64,000 bases of DNA, taken from Bacillota bacterium (GTDB lineage: Bacteria > Bacillota > Sulfobacillia > JAJZYS01 > JAJYTV01). Both the position numbers and the translations under genes were made by a program. The notes beneath the pieces are model-generated. The model did no database searches, was not told the origin of the DNA, and saw only the letters and a list, made by a program, of their open reading frames with translations. Below are positions 16,388 through 24,494 of the stretch, in pieces. Where the stretch lies: positions 1-64,000 of the forward strand of contig JAJZAT010000009.1 in NCBI GenBank assembly GCA_021799275.1, in the 5' to 3' direction. The first letter of the stretch is position 1, and each line of letters starts with the position of its first letter.

Positions 16388-16414
16388 ATGCGCAAGACCG
16401 CTGCTCGCATCTAG
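16388..16414 (+). CDS. Eight-codon leader peptide of the ABC-F gene
   Basis: ATG with TGGAGGTTGAC directly upstream (ideal Shine-Dalgarno and spacing) opens a minigene encoding MRKTAARI and a TAG stop. It lies between the promoter and two hairpins that precede the ABC-F start. Short leaders of this kind control antibiotic-resistance ABC-F and erm genes: a drug-stalled ribosome on the leader changes downstream RNA folding. It is too short for homology, so the support is position, ribosome binding site and the following structures. Confidence 0.7.
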   Translation: MRKTAARI

Positions 16415-16473
16415 CATCCCGGCGCAGCAGAGCCCGGGATGAGCAGGCGGGGACGTCCCCGCGACCCGGGAGG
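16415..16473 (+). promoter_or_regulatory. Attenuator between leader peptide and ABC-F gene
   Basis: Immediately after the leader stop CATCCCGG (16415-16422) pairs perfectly with CCGGGATG (16434-16441). A second hairpin, GCGGGGACGTCCCCGC (16447-16462), follows. CCCGGG at 16433-16438 can alternatively pair with the identical self-complementary CCCGGG at 16465-16470, which runs into the GGGAGG ribosome binding site of the ABC-F gene. There is no T-run, so control is more likely at translation than by termination. Confidence 0.6.
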
Positions 16474-16481
16474 AAACTGCC

Positions 16482-18029
16482 ATGTTGGTTGTGCGCGGTC
16501 TTTGCGTGTCCTTCGGGGACCGAGAGCTTTTGTCCGACGTTTCCTTCGAGATCGAGAAAGGCGAGCGCGTCGCGCTCTTGGGCGAAAACGGCTGCGGCAA
16601 GTCCACCCTTCTGCGCGTCCTCTCCGGCGAACTGGAGCCCAGCGCCGGGCTCGTCCGCTTCGAGGATCTGAGACGCGTCCATTACATCGAGCAGGCGCCG
16701 CCCCGGGCGGAGGACGCCTTGAGCTCCGGGCAGCGCATGCGCCGGCGCATCAAGGCTGCCCTCGACCGGCGTCCCGATCTCCTCCTGCTCGACGAGCCCA
16801 CGAACCATCTCGACGCCGAGGGGCTCGCATGGCTTGAACAGGCTCTCCGGGCGTATGAAGGCGCCATCCTGTTCGCCTGCCATGACCGCGCCTTTGTCGA
16901 CGCGGTGGCGGAGCGGACGTTCCTGATCGCCCGGGGCCACCTGCGCGCGTTTGACGGCGGGTACGCGCGGTACCACGTACAGGTGTCGGCGGAGACCGCG
17001 GCGCAGAAGCATGCGCACGAGTCCTGGCGCAAGGAGCGGGACCGCCTGCACCTTGCCGCCGCGCGCCAGCGCAACTGGGCGGAGAAGGCCCACCGGGATG
17101 CCGGCGAGCGCAATCCGGGCGCAAAGCGGCGGGCCGCGCAGCTCATGCACAAGGCGATGGCCACGGAGGGCAGACTCGGCCGCCTCGAGGCGGCACGGGT
17201 CGAGAAGCCCTGGCAGGAACCAGCGCTCTCGTTCTCTTTCCTACCGCCGCGAGACCTGCCACCAACGCTCCTGCGGCTGCAGGACGTCGCCTTCACGTAC
17301 CGTGGCGCCTCCACGGCGGCTATCGGCCCCCTGACGCTCGGTCTCGGCCGAGGGGAGCGGCTTGCCCTGGTCGGCCCGAACGGTAGTGGCAAGTCGACAC
17401 TGCTCGCCCTGATCGCCGCGGCAGGTGGCGAAGGGCCACCGCCGCCGGGACGTCTCGGAGGATCGCTGGCCCTGAATCCCCGTGTGCGGCTTTTCTTCCT
17501 GCAGCAGGAGGAGCCCCTGGCGGACAACCTTACGGCGCTCGACGCGATGCTCACGGCCGGCGCCCCGGATATGTCGATCGCCCGCACCCTGCTCGGCCAC
17601 TTCCATATTCAGGGCGAGACGGCTCTTCAGACCGTGTCGCGCCTGAGCCCGGGGGAGCGGGTTCGCCTGCAGTTCTGCCGCTGTCTCGTGCGCGGCGCGG
17701 ACATTCTGCTGCTCGACGAGCCCACGAACCACCTCGATCTCGTCGGCCGGGAGGCCCTGCAGTCCGCGCTCGCCGTCTATCCGGGCAGCGTTCTCTTCGC
17801 CTCCCATGACAGGCTATTTCGCGAGGGCGTCGCCACGCGTTCGCTGGAGATCCGGCCCACACCAGACGCCGAGGCTCCCGACGAGCCCGACCTCTTGCGC
17901 ATGCGCATGGCGGAGCTCACGGCCCGCCTCGCATCCGCCCGGCCAGCCGAGCGCAAGAAGCTCGAAGACGAGCTCGACAGCCTCGTGGCCCGGTTGCGCC
18001 GAGAGGCCGCGGCTAGGCGGCCGGGCTGA
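16482..18029 (+). CDS. ABC-F ATPase, probable ribosome-protection protein
   Basis: The 515-aa protein holds two ABC cassettes without membrane segments. Cassette 1 has GENGCGKST, a degenerate signature SSGQ and LLLLDEPTNHLD; cassette 2 has GPNGSGKST, LSPGER and LLLDEPTNHLD. Between them (about residues 165-250) is a basic helical linker, the P-site tRNA interaction motif of ABC-F proteins. The C-terminal ~45 residues are a charged helical extension. ABC-F proteins bind the ribosomal E site; resistance types (Vga, Lsa, VmlR, Msr) dislodge lincosamides, macrolides, streptogramins or pleuromutilins. The leader peptide and hairpins upstream favour a drug-inducible resistance role over housekeeping. 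GGGAGG lies 8 bases before the ATG. Confidence 0.9.
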   Translation: MLVVRGLCVSFGDRELLSDVSFEIEKGERVALLGENGCGKSTLLRVLSGELEPSAGLVRFEDLRRVHYIEQAPPRAEDALSSGQRMRRRIKAALDRRPDLLLLDEPTNHLDAEGLAWLEQALRAYEGAILFACHDRAFVDAVAERTFLIARGHLRAFDGGYARYHVQVSAETAAQKHAHESWRKERDRLHLAAARQRNWAEKAHRDAGERNPGAKRRAAQLMHKAMATEGRLGRLEAARVEKPWQEPALSFSFLPPRDLPPTLLRLQDVAFTYRGASTAAIGPLTLGLGRGERLALVGPNGSGKSTLLALIAAAGGEGPPPPGRLGGSLALNPRVRLFFLQQEEPLADNLTALDAMLTAGAPDMSIARTLLGHFHIQGETALQTVSRLSPGERVRLQFCRCLVRGADILLLDEPTNHLDLVGREALQSALAVYPGSVLFASHDRLFREGVATRSLEIRPTPDAEAPDEPDLLRMRMAELTARLASARPAERKKLEDELDSLVARLRREAAARRPG

Positions 18030-18061
18030 AGTCACCAGGGGCGAAACGTGCGCCATAATGT

Positions 18062-18081
18062 GATTACGTAAGGGCGTAATC
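18062..18081. promoter_or_regulatory. Palindromic operator of the TetR gene
   Basis: GATTACG and CGTAATC form a perfect 7-bp dyad separated by TAAGGG. It lies 16 bases before the TetR start codon. TATGCT at 18086-18091 could be the -10; transcription would then start at or next to the ATG. Confidence 0.75.
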
Positions 18082-18097
18082 GTGTTATGCTCGGCCC

Positions 18098-18607
18098 ATG
18101 GACGCCATCGGATCTTCTGCCCGGGAACGCATCCTGGCAGCTGCCGCCAAGGCTTTCAGCCAGGCGCCATACGAGCGCGTCGGTGTTTACGAACTGTGCG
18201 CCTCGGCAGGCGTCACCACCGGCGCGCTTTATCATCACTTTGGCGGCAAGCCCGGTCTATACCGCGCGGTTCACGCACTGCAGGAGAGCAGGCTCCTGGA
18301 CCTGATGAGCGATGCGGCGAACGGCATGGCCCCTGGCCCGCGGGCGGTGCGCGCCGCGCTCATGGCGGCCTGGGACCATGTGCAGGCGCAGGGTGCGGCC
18401 AACTTCTTCGCGCAGAGCGGGCCGGCGGGTGATGCGGCGATCTCGTCGCTTTTGCATAGGCTGTGGCCATGGGGACCCGCCGCTGTGGCACCCGTGCTTG
18501 TCGCGGCCTGGCGGGGAGCGCTTGCCGAGGCCTTGAGCCATCCCGAGGGAGACGCGCGGCTGGTGCTCGACGGCATTCTCCGCGGGATCGCGGCCGACCG
18601 CGGCTAG
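18098..18607 (+). CDS. TetR family transcriptional repressor
   Basis: The 169-aa protein has a TetR N-terminal DNA-binding domain (residues 7-55, ARERILAAAAKAFS then VYELCASAGVTTGALYHHFGGKPGLYRAV) and a variable helical ligand-binding half. It is slightly short for the family. There is no Shine-Dalgarno sequence; with the probable -10 at 18086-18091, the mRNA may be leaderless. The palindrome at 18062-18081 is the likely binding site and implies autorepression. No divergent partner exists: upstream lies the 3' end of the ABC-F gene. Its regulon is therefore unknown. Confidence 0.88.
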   Translation: MDAIGSSARERILAAAAKAFSQAPYERVGVYELCASAGVTTGALYHHFGGKPGLYRAVHALQESRLLDLMSDAANGMAPGPRAVRAALMAAWDHVQAQGAANFFAQSGPAGDAAISSLLHRLWPWGPAAVAPVLVAAWRGALAEALSHPEGDARLVLDGILRGIAADRG

Positions 18608-18625
18608 AGGGCTTGTGCCTAAAAG

Positions 18626-18655
18626 AGGCGGGCACCGCATGCGCGGTACCCGCCT
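18626..18655. terminator. Bidirectional intrinsic terminator
   Basis: A 13-bp stem with one mismatch (AGGCGGGCACCGC pairing with GCGGTACCCGCCT) and a 4-base loop. On the minus strand CTTTTAG follows. It lies between the convergent TetR and Cys/His-protein genes. Confidence 0.7.
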
Positions 18656-18667
18656 GGCAAGCCTTAT

Positions 18668-18850
18668 CTAGTGGCTGTGGTCGTGGTGTCCACCGCAGCC
18701 GCAGCTTTCGCCTTGGCCGTGCTCGTGACCGTGGCCGCCGCAACCGCAGGAACCGCCCGTTCCGTGATCGTGCTCGTGGCCCCCGCAGCCGCAGTCGTGC
18801 TCGGATGCAGCCTCGCCGGCGCTCTTGGGCACGAGGCGAATGAGATTCAA
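18668..18850 (-). CDS. Small Cys/His/Gly-rich repeat protein
   Basis: This 60-aa protein starts with a short hydrophobic-basic stretch (MNLIRLVPKS) and then has three copies, 15 residues apart, of CGCGGH followed by His/Asp/Glu (residues 20-25, 35-40, 50-55), ending HHDHSH. Six cysteines and about twelve histidines suggest metal binding (Zn, Ni, Cu or Co storage or delivery), by analogy with His-rich tails of SlyD and HypB. The TTG start has GGAGG 7 bases upstream, which supports real translation, and a terminator follows. Disulfide or thiol roles are possible too. I do not recognise a named family. Confidence 0.7.
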   Translation of the reverse strand: MNLIRLVPKSAGEAASEHDCGCGGHEHDHGTGGSCGCGGHGHEHGQGESCGCGGHHDHSH

Positions 18851-19012
18851 TGTCCCGCCTCCTGTCGCGTGTCCGTTGGATAGAAAGAGCGTAGCCGCTC
18901 GGCCGCATTCCCGTCAACGCAGGCGATGGAACCGAAGGCAGGGATCGCCGCAGGCCTCGAGAAACGTTTCACAGCAGTCGCCGCAATCGCTTGCACCGAG
19001 GAGGAGATCCGC

Positions 19013-19687
19013 ATGATGATTGCCGCGTTCTACGACATCCACGCCAATTTGCCCGCCCTCGAAGCCGCGTTGCAGGCTGCGCGCAAGGCCGGGGCCGACA
19101 AGGTGGTGGTCGGCGGCGACATCGCGGCCGGGCCTCTGCCGGCGGATACCCTCGATATCCTGATGGCCCTCGGAGACTGGGTGGTGGCGCTCCAAGGTTC
19201 CGCCGACCGTGCCCTCGTCAACTGCTACGACCTCCTCATGGCGAAGCATCATAGCGAGATCGACGCGTTCGACCCGCTGGTGCGCTGGGCAGCCGGACGC
19301 ATCACCCGCCATCAGCGGGATTACCTGCACGATCTGCCTGCCGAGGCGCGCTTCCTGATGCAAGACCTCGGCGAGGTGTACTTCTACGCGAGCATGGCCG
19401 CCGAAGGACAGCGCGTCCCTCCGGGCGGTGAGGTGATCGTGGTCGGCAATGGCCACCGCCAGGGCAAGGAGCGCCAGGACGGGCGGCTCCTGGTCCATCC
19501 AGGCAGCATCGGCATGCCGGAAGGCGACCAGCCCGGCGCCTACTGGGCGTTCCTCGGCGAGGACGTGCAACTGAGGCGCACCGAATACGACTACCAGCAC
19601 GCCGCGCGCCGCGTCGTGCGCTGCGGCATGCCCGACGCCAAGGCCTGGGCCGATCGCTACGTCCTGTGCGAAGAGGCTAGAAGCTGA
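19013..19687 (+). CDS. Metallophosphoesterase-fold protein with missing metal ligands
   Basis: The 224-aa product aligns with the YfcE/MJ0936-type calcineurin-like fold: YDIHANLPALEAAL at the start, VVGGDIAAGP, LQGSADRALV, and a VHPGSIGMP end motif. The Asp and His of DxH and the Asp of GGD remain. However, the Asn of GNxD/E is Ser (GSADR), the usual HGSP is YASM, and the GHTH motif is GNGHRQ, so about three of seven metal ligands are lost. It may be a noncatalytic or altered enzyme. GGAGGAG lies 7-10 bases before the tandem ATGs at 19013 and 19016. It overlaps the convergent lipoprotein gene by 11 bases. Confidence 0.8.
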   Translation: MMIAAFYDIHANLPALEAALQAARKAGADKVVVGGDIAAGPLPADTLDILMALGDWVVALQGSADRALVNCYDLLMAKHHSEIDAFDPLVRWAAGRITRHQRDYLHDLPAEARFLMQDLGEVYFYASMAAEGQRVPPGGEVIVVGNGHRQGKERQDGRLLVHPGSIGMPEGDQPGAYWAFLGEDVQLRRTEYDYQHAARRVVRCGMPDAKAWADRYVLCEEARS

Positions 19688-21557
19688 CGCTGCTCGCGAT
19701 CTCCTGCCAGGCGAGACCGCCGTCGTTCGTCATGTAGAGCGCCCCTGTCGTCGTCAGCAGCCAGCCGTCCTGCGAGCTTGTGAAGCTCACGTCGCCGAGT
19801 TCGCCGATCTGGTGGAAGGCGATGCGCCTGAAGCTCTCGCCGCCGTTCGCGCTCAGCCAGATGTTCGCTCCCGACCAGAGCCAGACAAGGCCGTCCGGCC
19901 CGACGCGCATGCCCACCGGCACGCCCTGTTGCGCCGTCCACGCCGGCAGGGCGATCGGGGTCCAGCGCATGCCGCCATCGCTGCTCCGCCAGAGGTAGGG
20001 CGTGGTGGCGATGAGCCGGGTCGGCCTGCGCGCCCGCTCGTCCGGATTGAGAAAGAGCTCGGGGAGGGTCGGTGTCCCGGTGGCGAGGACCTCGTCGCCG
20101 CCCAAGGGTACGACGGCACCCGGGACGAACGGCGTCGGCAGGCTCTGCCAGGTGGCGCCGCCGTTGCGCGTCGCGAAGAGCTGCCTGCCCGCTGCCAGGC
20201 TGTAACCGATTACCCAGCCCCGTTCGGGCGAAGCCATGCCCAGTGCGGCCGGGTACCAGCCGTGCGCGAAGGGCGTCATCCGCCATGTACGCCCGCCGTC
20301 CAGGGACAGATAGAGGTCGGCCTGACCCAGGGCGAGGAGTTCGCTCGGGCCGAGCACCTCGAGCGCCGTCAGGGAGACGGGCGCGTTGCCCGTCGCGGTC
20401 CAGGTGGTGCCACCGTCCGTGGTCCGCATCACCGTCGCGCCGTCGTACGTCCAGCCTGCCGCGTAGCCGAACTTGCTCGACAGGAAGGAGATCGCTGTGC
20501 TCGGGCTGAGGGGCGGGTAGACGAGTTGCCAGGTGAGCCCGCCGTCCGCCGTTGTATAGAGCGGCGGGCCGTCGCCGGCCACGAGCCAGCCGTGCTCGCT
20601 GTCGCTGAAGCCCACCGAGAACGCCTGCCCGCTGGCCGTCGGCAGGGGAAGACCGAAGACCGCCTGCCAGGAGGCTCCGCCGTCGCGCGTCATGTAGATG
20701 CCGCCGCGGTCGAGGCCGATGAATCCGGTGTCGCTGCTCAGGAAGAACATGCTGTGGACGTAGCCGGAAAGCGGCAGCCCGCTCACCGACGCGATGCCGC
20801 CCTGAGCGGCGGAGACGAGCGTCCAGTCCTGACCGCCGTCCGACGTCGTGTAGAACGTCTTGGGCTGCTCGCCGGCGCTGGGCGGACCGCCGCAGAGCAG
20901 CGCGCCCTGATCCTGGTTCAGGAACGAGATCGCCTGCCCGTTCGTGCCTGCGTACGCGCACGGCGTCTGCCGCATCGTCCAGGTGAAGCCGCCGTCCGTC
21001 GTCGCGTAGATCTCGCCGGTGGTGGCGGTGCCGGCAAGGCTGCCGGAGACGAAGCCGACGCCAGGGGCCGGAAAACTGATCGACGTGGCGCTGAAGTGGC
21101 TTCTCGAGAAGATGGTCTGCCAGGTGTGCCCGCCGTCGAAGGTGGCCAGCACGGTCGTCGCGGTGCACGCGCCCTGGGCGCAGCCGTTCTCCAGGACGAA
21201 GGCCGTGTCGGCGGACGGCGAGTCGATCTGGGTGGCCGGCTTGTCCGTCACGAGCAGCGTCGACCACGTGGCGCCGCCGTCGCTCGTGTGCGCCACCGCC
21301 GTACCGTGCAGGAGCTGCAGGATGGCCCAGCCGGCGTTCTGGCTGTTCATGCGCACCGATGTCAGTGCGGGTCGCTGGGGGAAGCTCGCGGGGAACGTGA
21401 CGGCGTTGTAGGTCGCAAGGCTCGCCGCGGTCGGGGGGACGAGCGACCGGACAGCCTTCGCCCGGGTCTTGGGGTGCGGCGCAGGATGTCCCTGGATGGT
21501 GCCGCAGCCGGTCAGGAACAGCGTGACCGCCATGGCGGCGGCGAGTCGCTTGTTCAC
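19677..21557 (-). CDS. Lipoprotein with YCF48/Asp-box beta-propeller repeats
   Basis: The 626-aa protein begins with a lipoprotein signal (lipobox LTGC, Cys at about residue 18) and then carries many repeats of the T-x-DGG-x-TW Asp-box (TSDGGATWS, TFDGGHTWQ, TTDGGFTWT, TSDGGQDWT and others), which build a beta-propeller of the YCF48/sialidase-like type facing the cell exterior. Such domains bind glycans, pigments or proteins, and catalysis is not implied. The GTG start overlaps the stop of the MFS gene (GTGA), and GGGAGG lies 7 bases upstream, so the two are translationally coupled. It may help recognise or scavenge the transporter's substrate, but this is inference. Confidence 0.82.
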   Translation of the reverse strand: MNKRLAAAMAVTLFLTGCGTIQGHPAPHPKTRAKAVRSLVPPTAASLATYNAVTFPASFPQRPALTSVRMNSQNAGWAILQLLHGTAVAHTSDGGATWSTLLVTDKPATQIDSPSADTAFVLENGCAQGACTATTVLATFDGGHTWQTIFSRSHFSATSISFPAPGVGFVSGSLAGTATTGEIYATTDGGFTWTMRQTPCAYAGTNGQAISFLNQDQGALLCGGPPSAGEQPKTFYTTSDGGQDWTLVSAAQGGIASVSGLPLSGYVHSMFFLSSDTGFIGLDRGGIYMTRDGGASWQAVFGLPLPTASGQAFSVGFSDSEHGWLVAGDGPPLYTTADGGLTWQLVYPPLSPSTAISFLSSKFGYAAGWTYDGATVMRTTDGGTTWTATGNAPVSLTALEVLGPSELLALGQADLYLSLDGGRTWRMTPFAHGWYPAALGMASPERGWVIGYSLAAGRQLFATRNGGATWQSLPTPFVPGAVVPLGGDEVLATGTPTLPELFLNPDERARRPTRLIATTPYLWRSSDGGMRWTPIALPAWTAQQGVPVGMRVGPDGLVWLWSGANIWLSANGGESFRRIAFHQIGELGDVSFTSSQDGWLLTTTGALYMTNDGGLAWQEIASSVSF

Positions 21558-22771
21558 GGCGCGCTGCCTCCCTCTGCCGCGGTGCGAGGAGGTTGACGGT
21601 CGCTAGCTCCGCCCGACCGCCCCGGGCCCGCAAGGCCGAGGGTCAGGAGGAGGGCGATCACCAGCATGGCCGCGGCGACGGCGAACGCGAGCGAGAAATT
21701 GCCGAGACGCTGTACCAGGACGCCGCTCAATGCCGGCGCGGCCACCGACGACAGCATGCCTACGAAATTGAGGGTGCCGTAGGCCCTGCCGTATTGTGCC
21801 CCGTCGAGACTCGCGGCCACCTCGCTGAGAATCATGGGGTCGAGCACCAGTTTGCCCGTGACGCCGTAGAGGACCAAGCCGAGAAGCAGCGGCCAGATGC
21901 CGCCAAAAAGGCCCATGGCGAGCAGCGAGGCGGCCGCGACAGCGAAAAGAACCCGCATGCGGCGGACCCGGCCCACGGCCGTTGCCCTGCTCCAGAGGAT
22001 CGTGGCGGGGATCGCCACGAGCGTGGGCAGCGACGCCGCGAGTCCGAGCCAGATCCCGTGCAGGCCCTGCCCCTGGCCGAGATCGTACGGCAGCCAGGCC
22101 AGCAGGAAGAAGAACGGGTAGAGGGAGCAGAAGTTGATCACGAGAAGCAGCCCGAAGCGCCGCGTGAATCGCTGGCCGCCATTTGCGCCCGTCTTCTGGC
22201 GCTGCACGTCCGCCGGCGTGACAAGGTACAGCCAGACGCCTACGAGTACGGTGAGAAGACCGAGAATCCAGACCGGTATGCGCCAGTCGCTGGGCGCGAG
22301 CAGGGCCGCCACCAGGTAGCCGCCGGCTATGCCTGCGCCCATGCCTGCGGTGATCACGGCGTTGGCGACGGACAGAGCCCGCGCCGGGATGCGGCGGGCG
22401 GTCACGGCGAACTGCGTCGGATAGTAGACGCCCTGGAAGACGCCGGCCAGAGCCGAGAGGCCGAGCAGCGCGGCGTAGCTTGCTGCGCCGCCTGTGGCCG
22501 CGATGAACACGCCAAAACCGATGTAGCCGACGCCAAGTAGGATGCGCGGCGACACGCGGTCCGCCAGATGCCCCGCCGGGATCTGCACGGCCGTGTAGGT
22601 GAGGAAGAAGATCGACGAGATCAGCCCAAGCGCGCTTGGCCCGACGTGGAACTGCACGCCGAAGGCATGCAGAAGCGGGCTCAAGACCGCGCGGTCTGCA
22701 TAGACGAAAAACCAGCCGAGCCCGCCGAGCAGGGCCCAGGGCAGGTACCGCTCAGGTTTCAGGGCCGACAA
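21554..22771 (-). CDS. MFS transporter
   Basis: The 405-aa protein has twelve predicted membrane segments. The family loop motif is present as GHLADRVSPRILLG (about residues 67-80), and segment 1 has an acidic FVYADRAVLSPLL motif as in ACS/NNP-type anion or sugar-phosphate:cation symporters. The C-terminal tail is Arg/Gly-rich and soluble. The start is TTG at 22771, with GAGGTG 8 bases upstream. The next gene on the strand, the Asp-box lipoprotein, starts inside its stop codon, so the two products are made together. Substrate unknown. Confidence 0.82.
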   Translation of the reverse strand: MSALKPERYLPWALLGGLGWFFVYADRAVLSPLLHAFGVQFHVGPSALGLISSIFFLTYTAVQIPAGHLADRVSPRILLGVGYIGFGVFIAATGGAASYAALLGLSALAGVFQGVYYPTQFAVTARRIPARALSVANAVITAGMGAGIAGGYLVAALLAPSDWRIPVWILGLLTVLVGVWLYLVTPADVQRQKTGANGGQRFTRRFGLLLVINFCSLYPFFFLLAWLPYDLGQGQGLHGIWLGLAASLPTLVAIPATILWSRATAVGRVRRMRVLFAVAAASLLAMGLFGGIWPLLLGLVLYGVTGKLVLDPMILSEVAASLDGAQYGRAYGTLNFVGMLSSVAAPALSGVLVQRLGNFSLAFAVAAAMLVIALLLTLGLAGPGRSGGASDRQPPRTAAEGGSAP

Positions 22772-22881
22772 TCGGCGTGCACCTCACCGTGGAATTTGGC
22801 TAGCGGCACCGCCGCCTCCTGCCTGCAGACACTGGAGCGAGGTGAGATCCCGCACGAGGCAACTGGGCGATGGCAAGGGAA

Positions 22882-22909
22882 GGAGGCGTCGCCACTGCGC
22901 GGCGCCTCC
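22882..22909 (-). terminator. Probable terminator after the SSS symporter gene
   Basis: An 11-bp stem (GGAGGCGTCGC with GCGGCGCCTCC, one G-T pair) and a 6-base loop lie 19 bases past the symporter stop. The T-run that follows on the minus strand is poor. Confidence 0.45.
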
Positions 22910-22927
22910 CCAAGAAGACCTGGGCGA

Positions 22928-24463
22928 TCAGCCTACCGTGATCTCGGTGGCTCCTTCCTCGAACGCGTAGTCGGCACGCGTGGTCTCGTCGTTGCCGTTG
23001 CTCACCTTGGCGGCATTGAAGATGAGCGTCAGAACCACTACAACGACGATATTGAAGATGAGGGCCCAGATGCCCGCGTAGCCTGGCACGCCGAAGAGCG
23101 GCACGATCGAGGACTTGAAGCCGATCGACGCGGTCATGGCGATGCCGATGATCTCGCCGACCGCCCAGCCGATCAGGAGGGCGGTGCGATGGAACCACCT
23201 CGTGTAAAGACCGCCCACGATCATCACGATCGTCTGCAGGATCATGATGCCGCCGAGCGTCTGCAGGTAGAGCGAGTACTGCACGGGGATCACGAGCACG
23301 AACACGAGACCGAGGATCGTGACGATGACCGACACGATCTTCGCCACGGTCGCCTCGGCCTTGGGCGATTCGTTCCTCGCGAAGTACTCCTTGTAGATGT
23401 TGCGGGAGAACAGGCTGCCGGCCGCGATCGACATGATGGCCGCCGGAACCAGGGCACCGATGAAGATGGCGGCGAAGGAGAAGCCGACGAACCACTGCGG
23501 GAACTGCTGCTCGAAGAGGAGCGGCACGGCGAGGTTGCTGTCGCCGTTCACGTTGACGCCCGCCGCCAGCGCCATGATGCCCAGAAGCGCGATGCCGCCG
23601 AGCATGAGGGAGTAGAGCGGCAGGAACGCGGCGTTGCGCCGGATGACCTGCCGGGACTTCGTGGCGAACATCGCGGTGATGGCGTGGGGGTAGAAGAAGA
23701 GCGCCAGGGCGGAGCCGAGCGCCAGGGTGCCGTAGGCGGTGTAGAGCGCCGGCGACAGGATCACCGAATGCGGCGGCGTCGCGGTCGCGAGCTTCTGATT
23801 GGCTACCTGGAAGATGTGCCCGAAGCCGCCGAGGGCGGTCGGGATGGCGATGACTGCCACGATGACCGTGATGTAGATCAAAGTGTCCTTGACGACGGCC
23901 ACCATGGTCGGGGCGCGCAGTCCGGACGTCCAGGTGTAGAAGGCCACAACGAGGAACGCGACGATCAGCGCGATGTCCGCGGCGCCGCTGGTGGCGCCGA
24001 AGCCGATCGTCTGAAGCACGGCCTGCATACCGACGAGCTGCAGCGCGATGTAGGGCATGGTCGCGATGATGCCCGTAACGGCCACCGCCAAGGCCATGCC
24101 GCGCGATTCGAAGCGGCCCTTGACGTAGTCGGAGGCGGTGATGTAGCCCTTGGCCTTCGCGACGGACCAGAAGCGGGGGAACACCATGAAGATGAACGGG
24201 TAGATCACGATGGTGTACGGCACGGCGAAAAAGCCGAGCGCGCCAGAGCCGTAGGCGAGCGCCGGCACCGCGATGAAGGTGTACGCGGTGTAGAGGTCGC
24301 CGCCGATCAGGAACCAGGAGAGCAGGGTGCCCAGGCGGCGTCCAGCGAGGCCCCATTCGCTCAGCTGCGTCAGATCCGCCTTGTGCCATCTCGACGCGTA
24401 GAAGCCGAGCACGGTCACGAACACGAACAGGATCAGGAAGATGGTGACGGCGGTAGCGTTCAC
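22928..24463 (-). CDS. Sodium:solute symporter (SSS family)
   Basis: The 511-aa protein has about thirteen membrane segments and SSS motifs such as WGLAGRRLGTLLSWFLIGGDLYTAY near residues 37-60 and SDYVKGRFESRGMALAVAV near 110. It resembles the monocarboxylate (MctP-like) branch, which takes up pyruvate, lactate or acetate with sodium or protons; the branch is inferred. The GTG start has GGAGG 8 bases upstream. A 69-aa DUF3311 protein precedes it by 31 bases; this partner pair is common in bacteria and the small protein probably helps assembly or function of the symporter. Confidence 0.88.
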   Translation of the reverse strand: MNATAVTIFLILFVFVTVLGFYASRWHKADLTQLSEWGLAGRRLGTLLSWFLIGGDLYTAYTFIAVPALAYGSGALGFFAVPYTIVIYPFIFMVFPRFWSVAKAKGYITASDYVKGRFESRGMALAVAVTGIIATMPYIALQLVGMQAVLQTIGFGATSGAADIALIVAFLVVAFYTWTSGLRAPTMVAVVKDTLIYITVIVAVIAIPTALGGFGHIFQVANQKLATATPPHSVILSPALYTAYGTLALGSALALFFYPHAITAMFATKSRQVIRRNAAFLPLYSLMLGGIALLGIMALAAGVNVNGDSNLAVPLLFEQQFPQWFVGFSFAAIFIGALVPAAIMSIAAGSLFSRNIYKEYFARNESPKAEATVAKIVSVIVTILGLVFVLVIPVQYSLYLQTLGGIMILQTIVMIVGGLYTRWFHRTALLIGWAVGEIIGIAMTASIGFKSSIVPLFGVPGYAGIWALIFNIVVVVVLTLIFNAAKVSNGNDETTRADYAFEEGATEITVG

Positions 24464-24494
24464 TAGCAGAGCCTCCTCTCAGGACCTTTTGGCG

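Noticed and set aside
22568..24466. Very long plus-strand open frame opposite the SSS symporter
   Set aside because: It is the antisense shadow of the symporter in GC-rich DNA; its translation is Arg/Glu/His-rich and matches no family.
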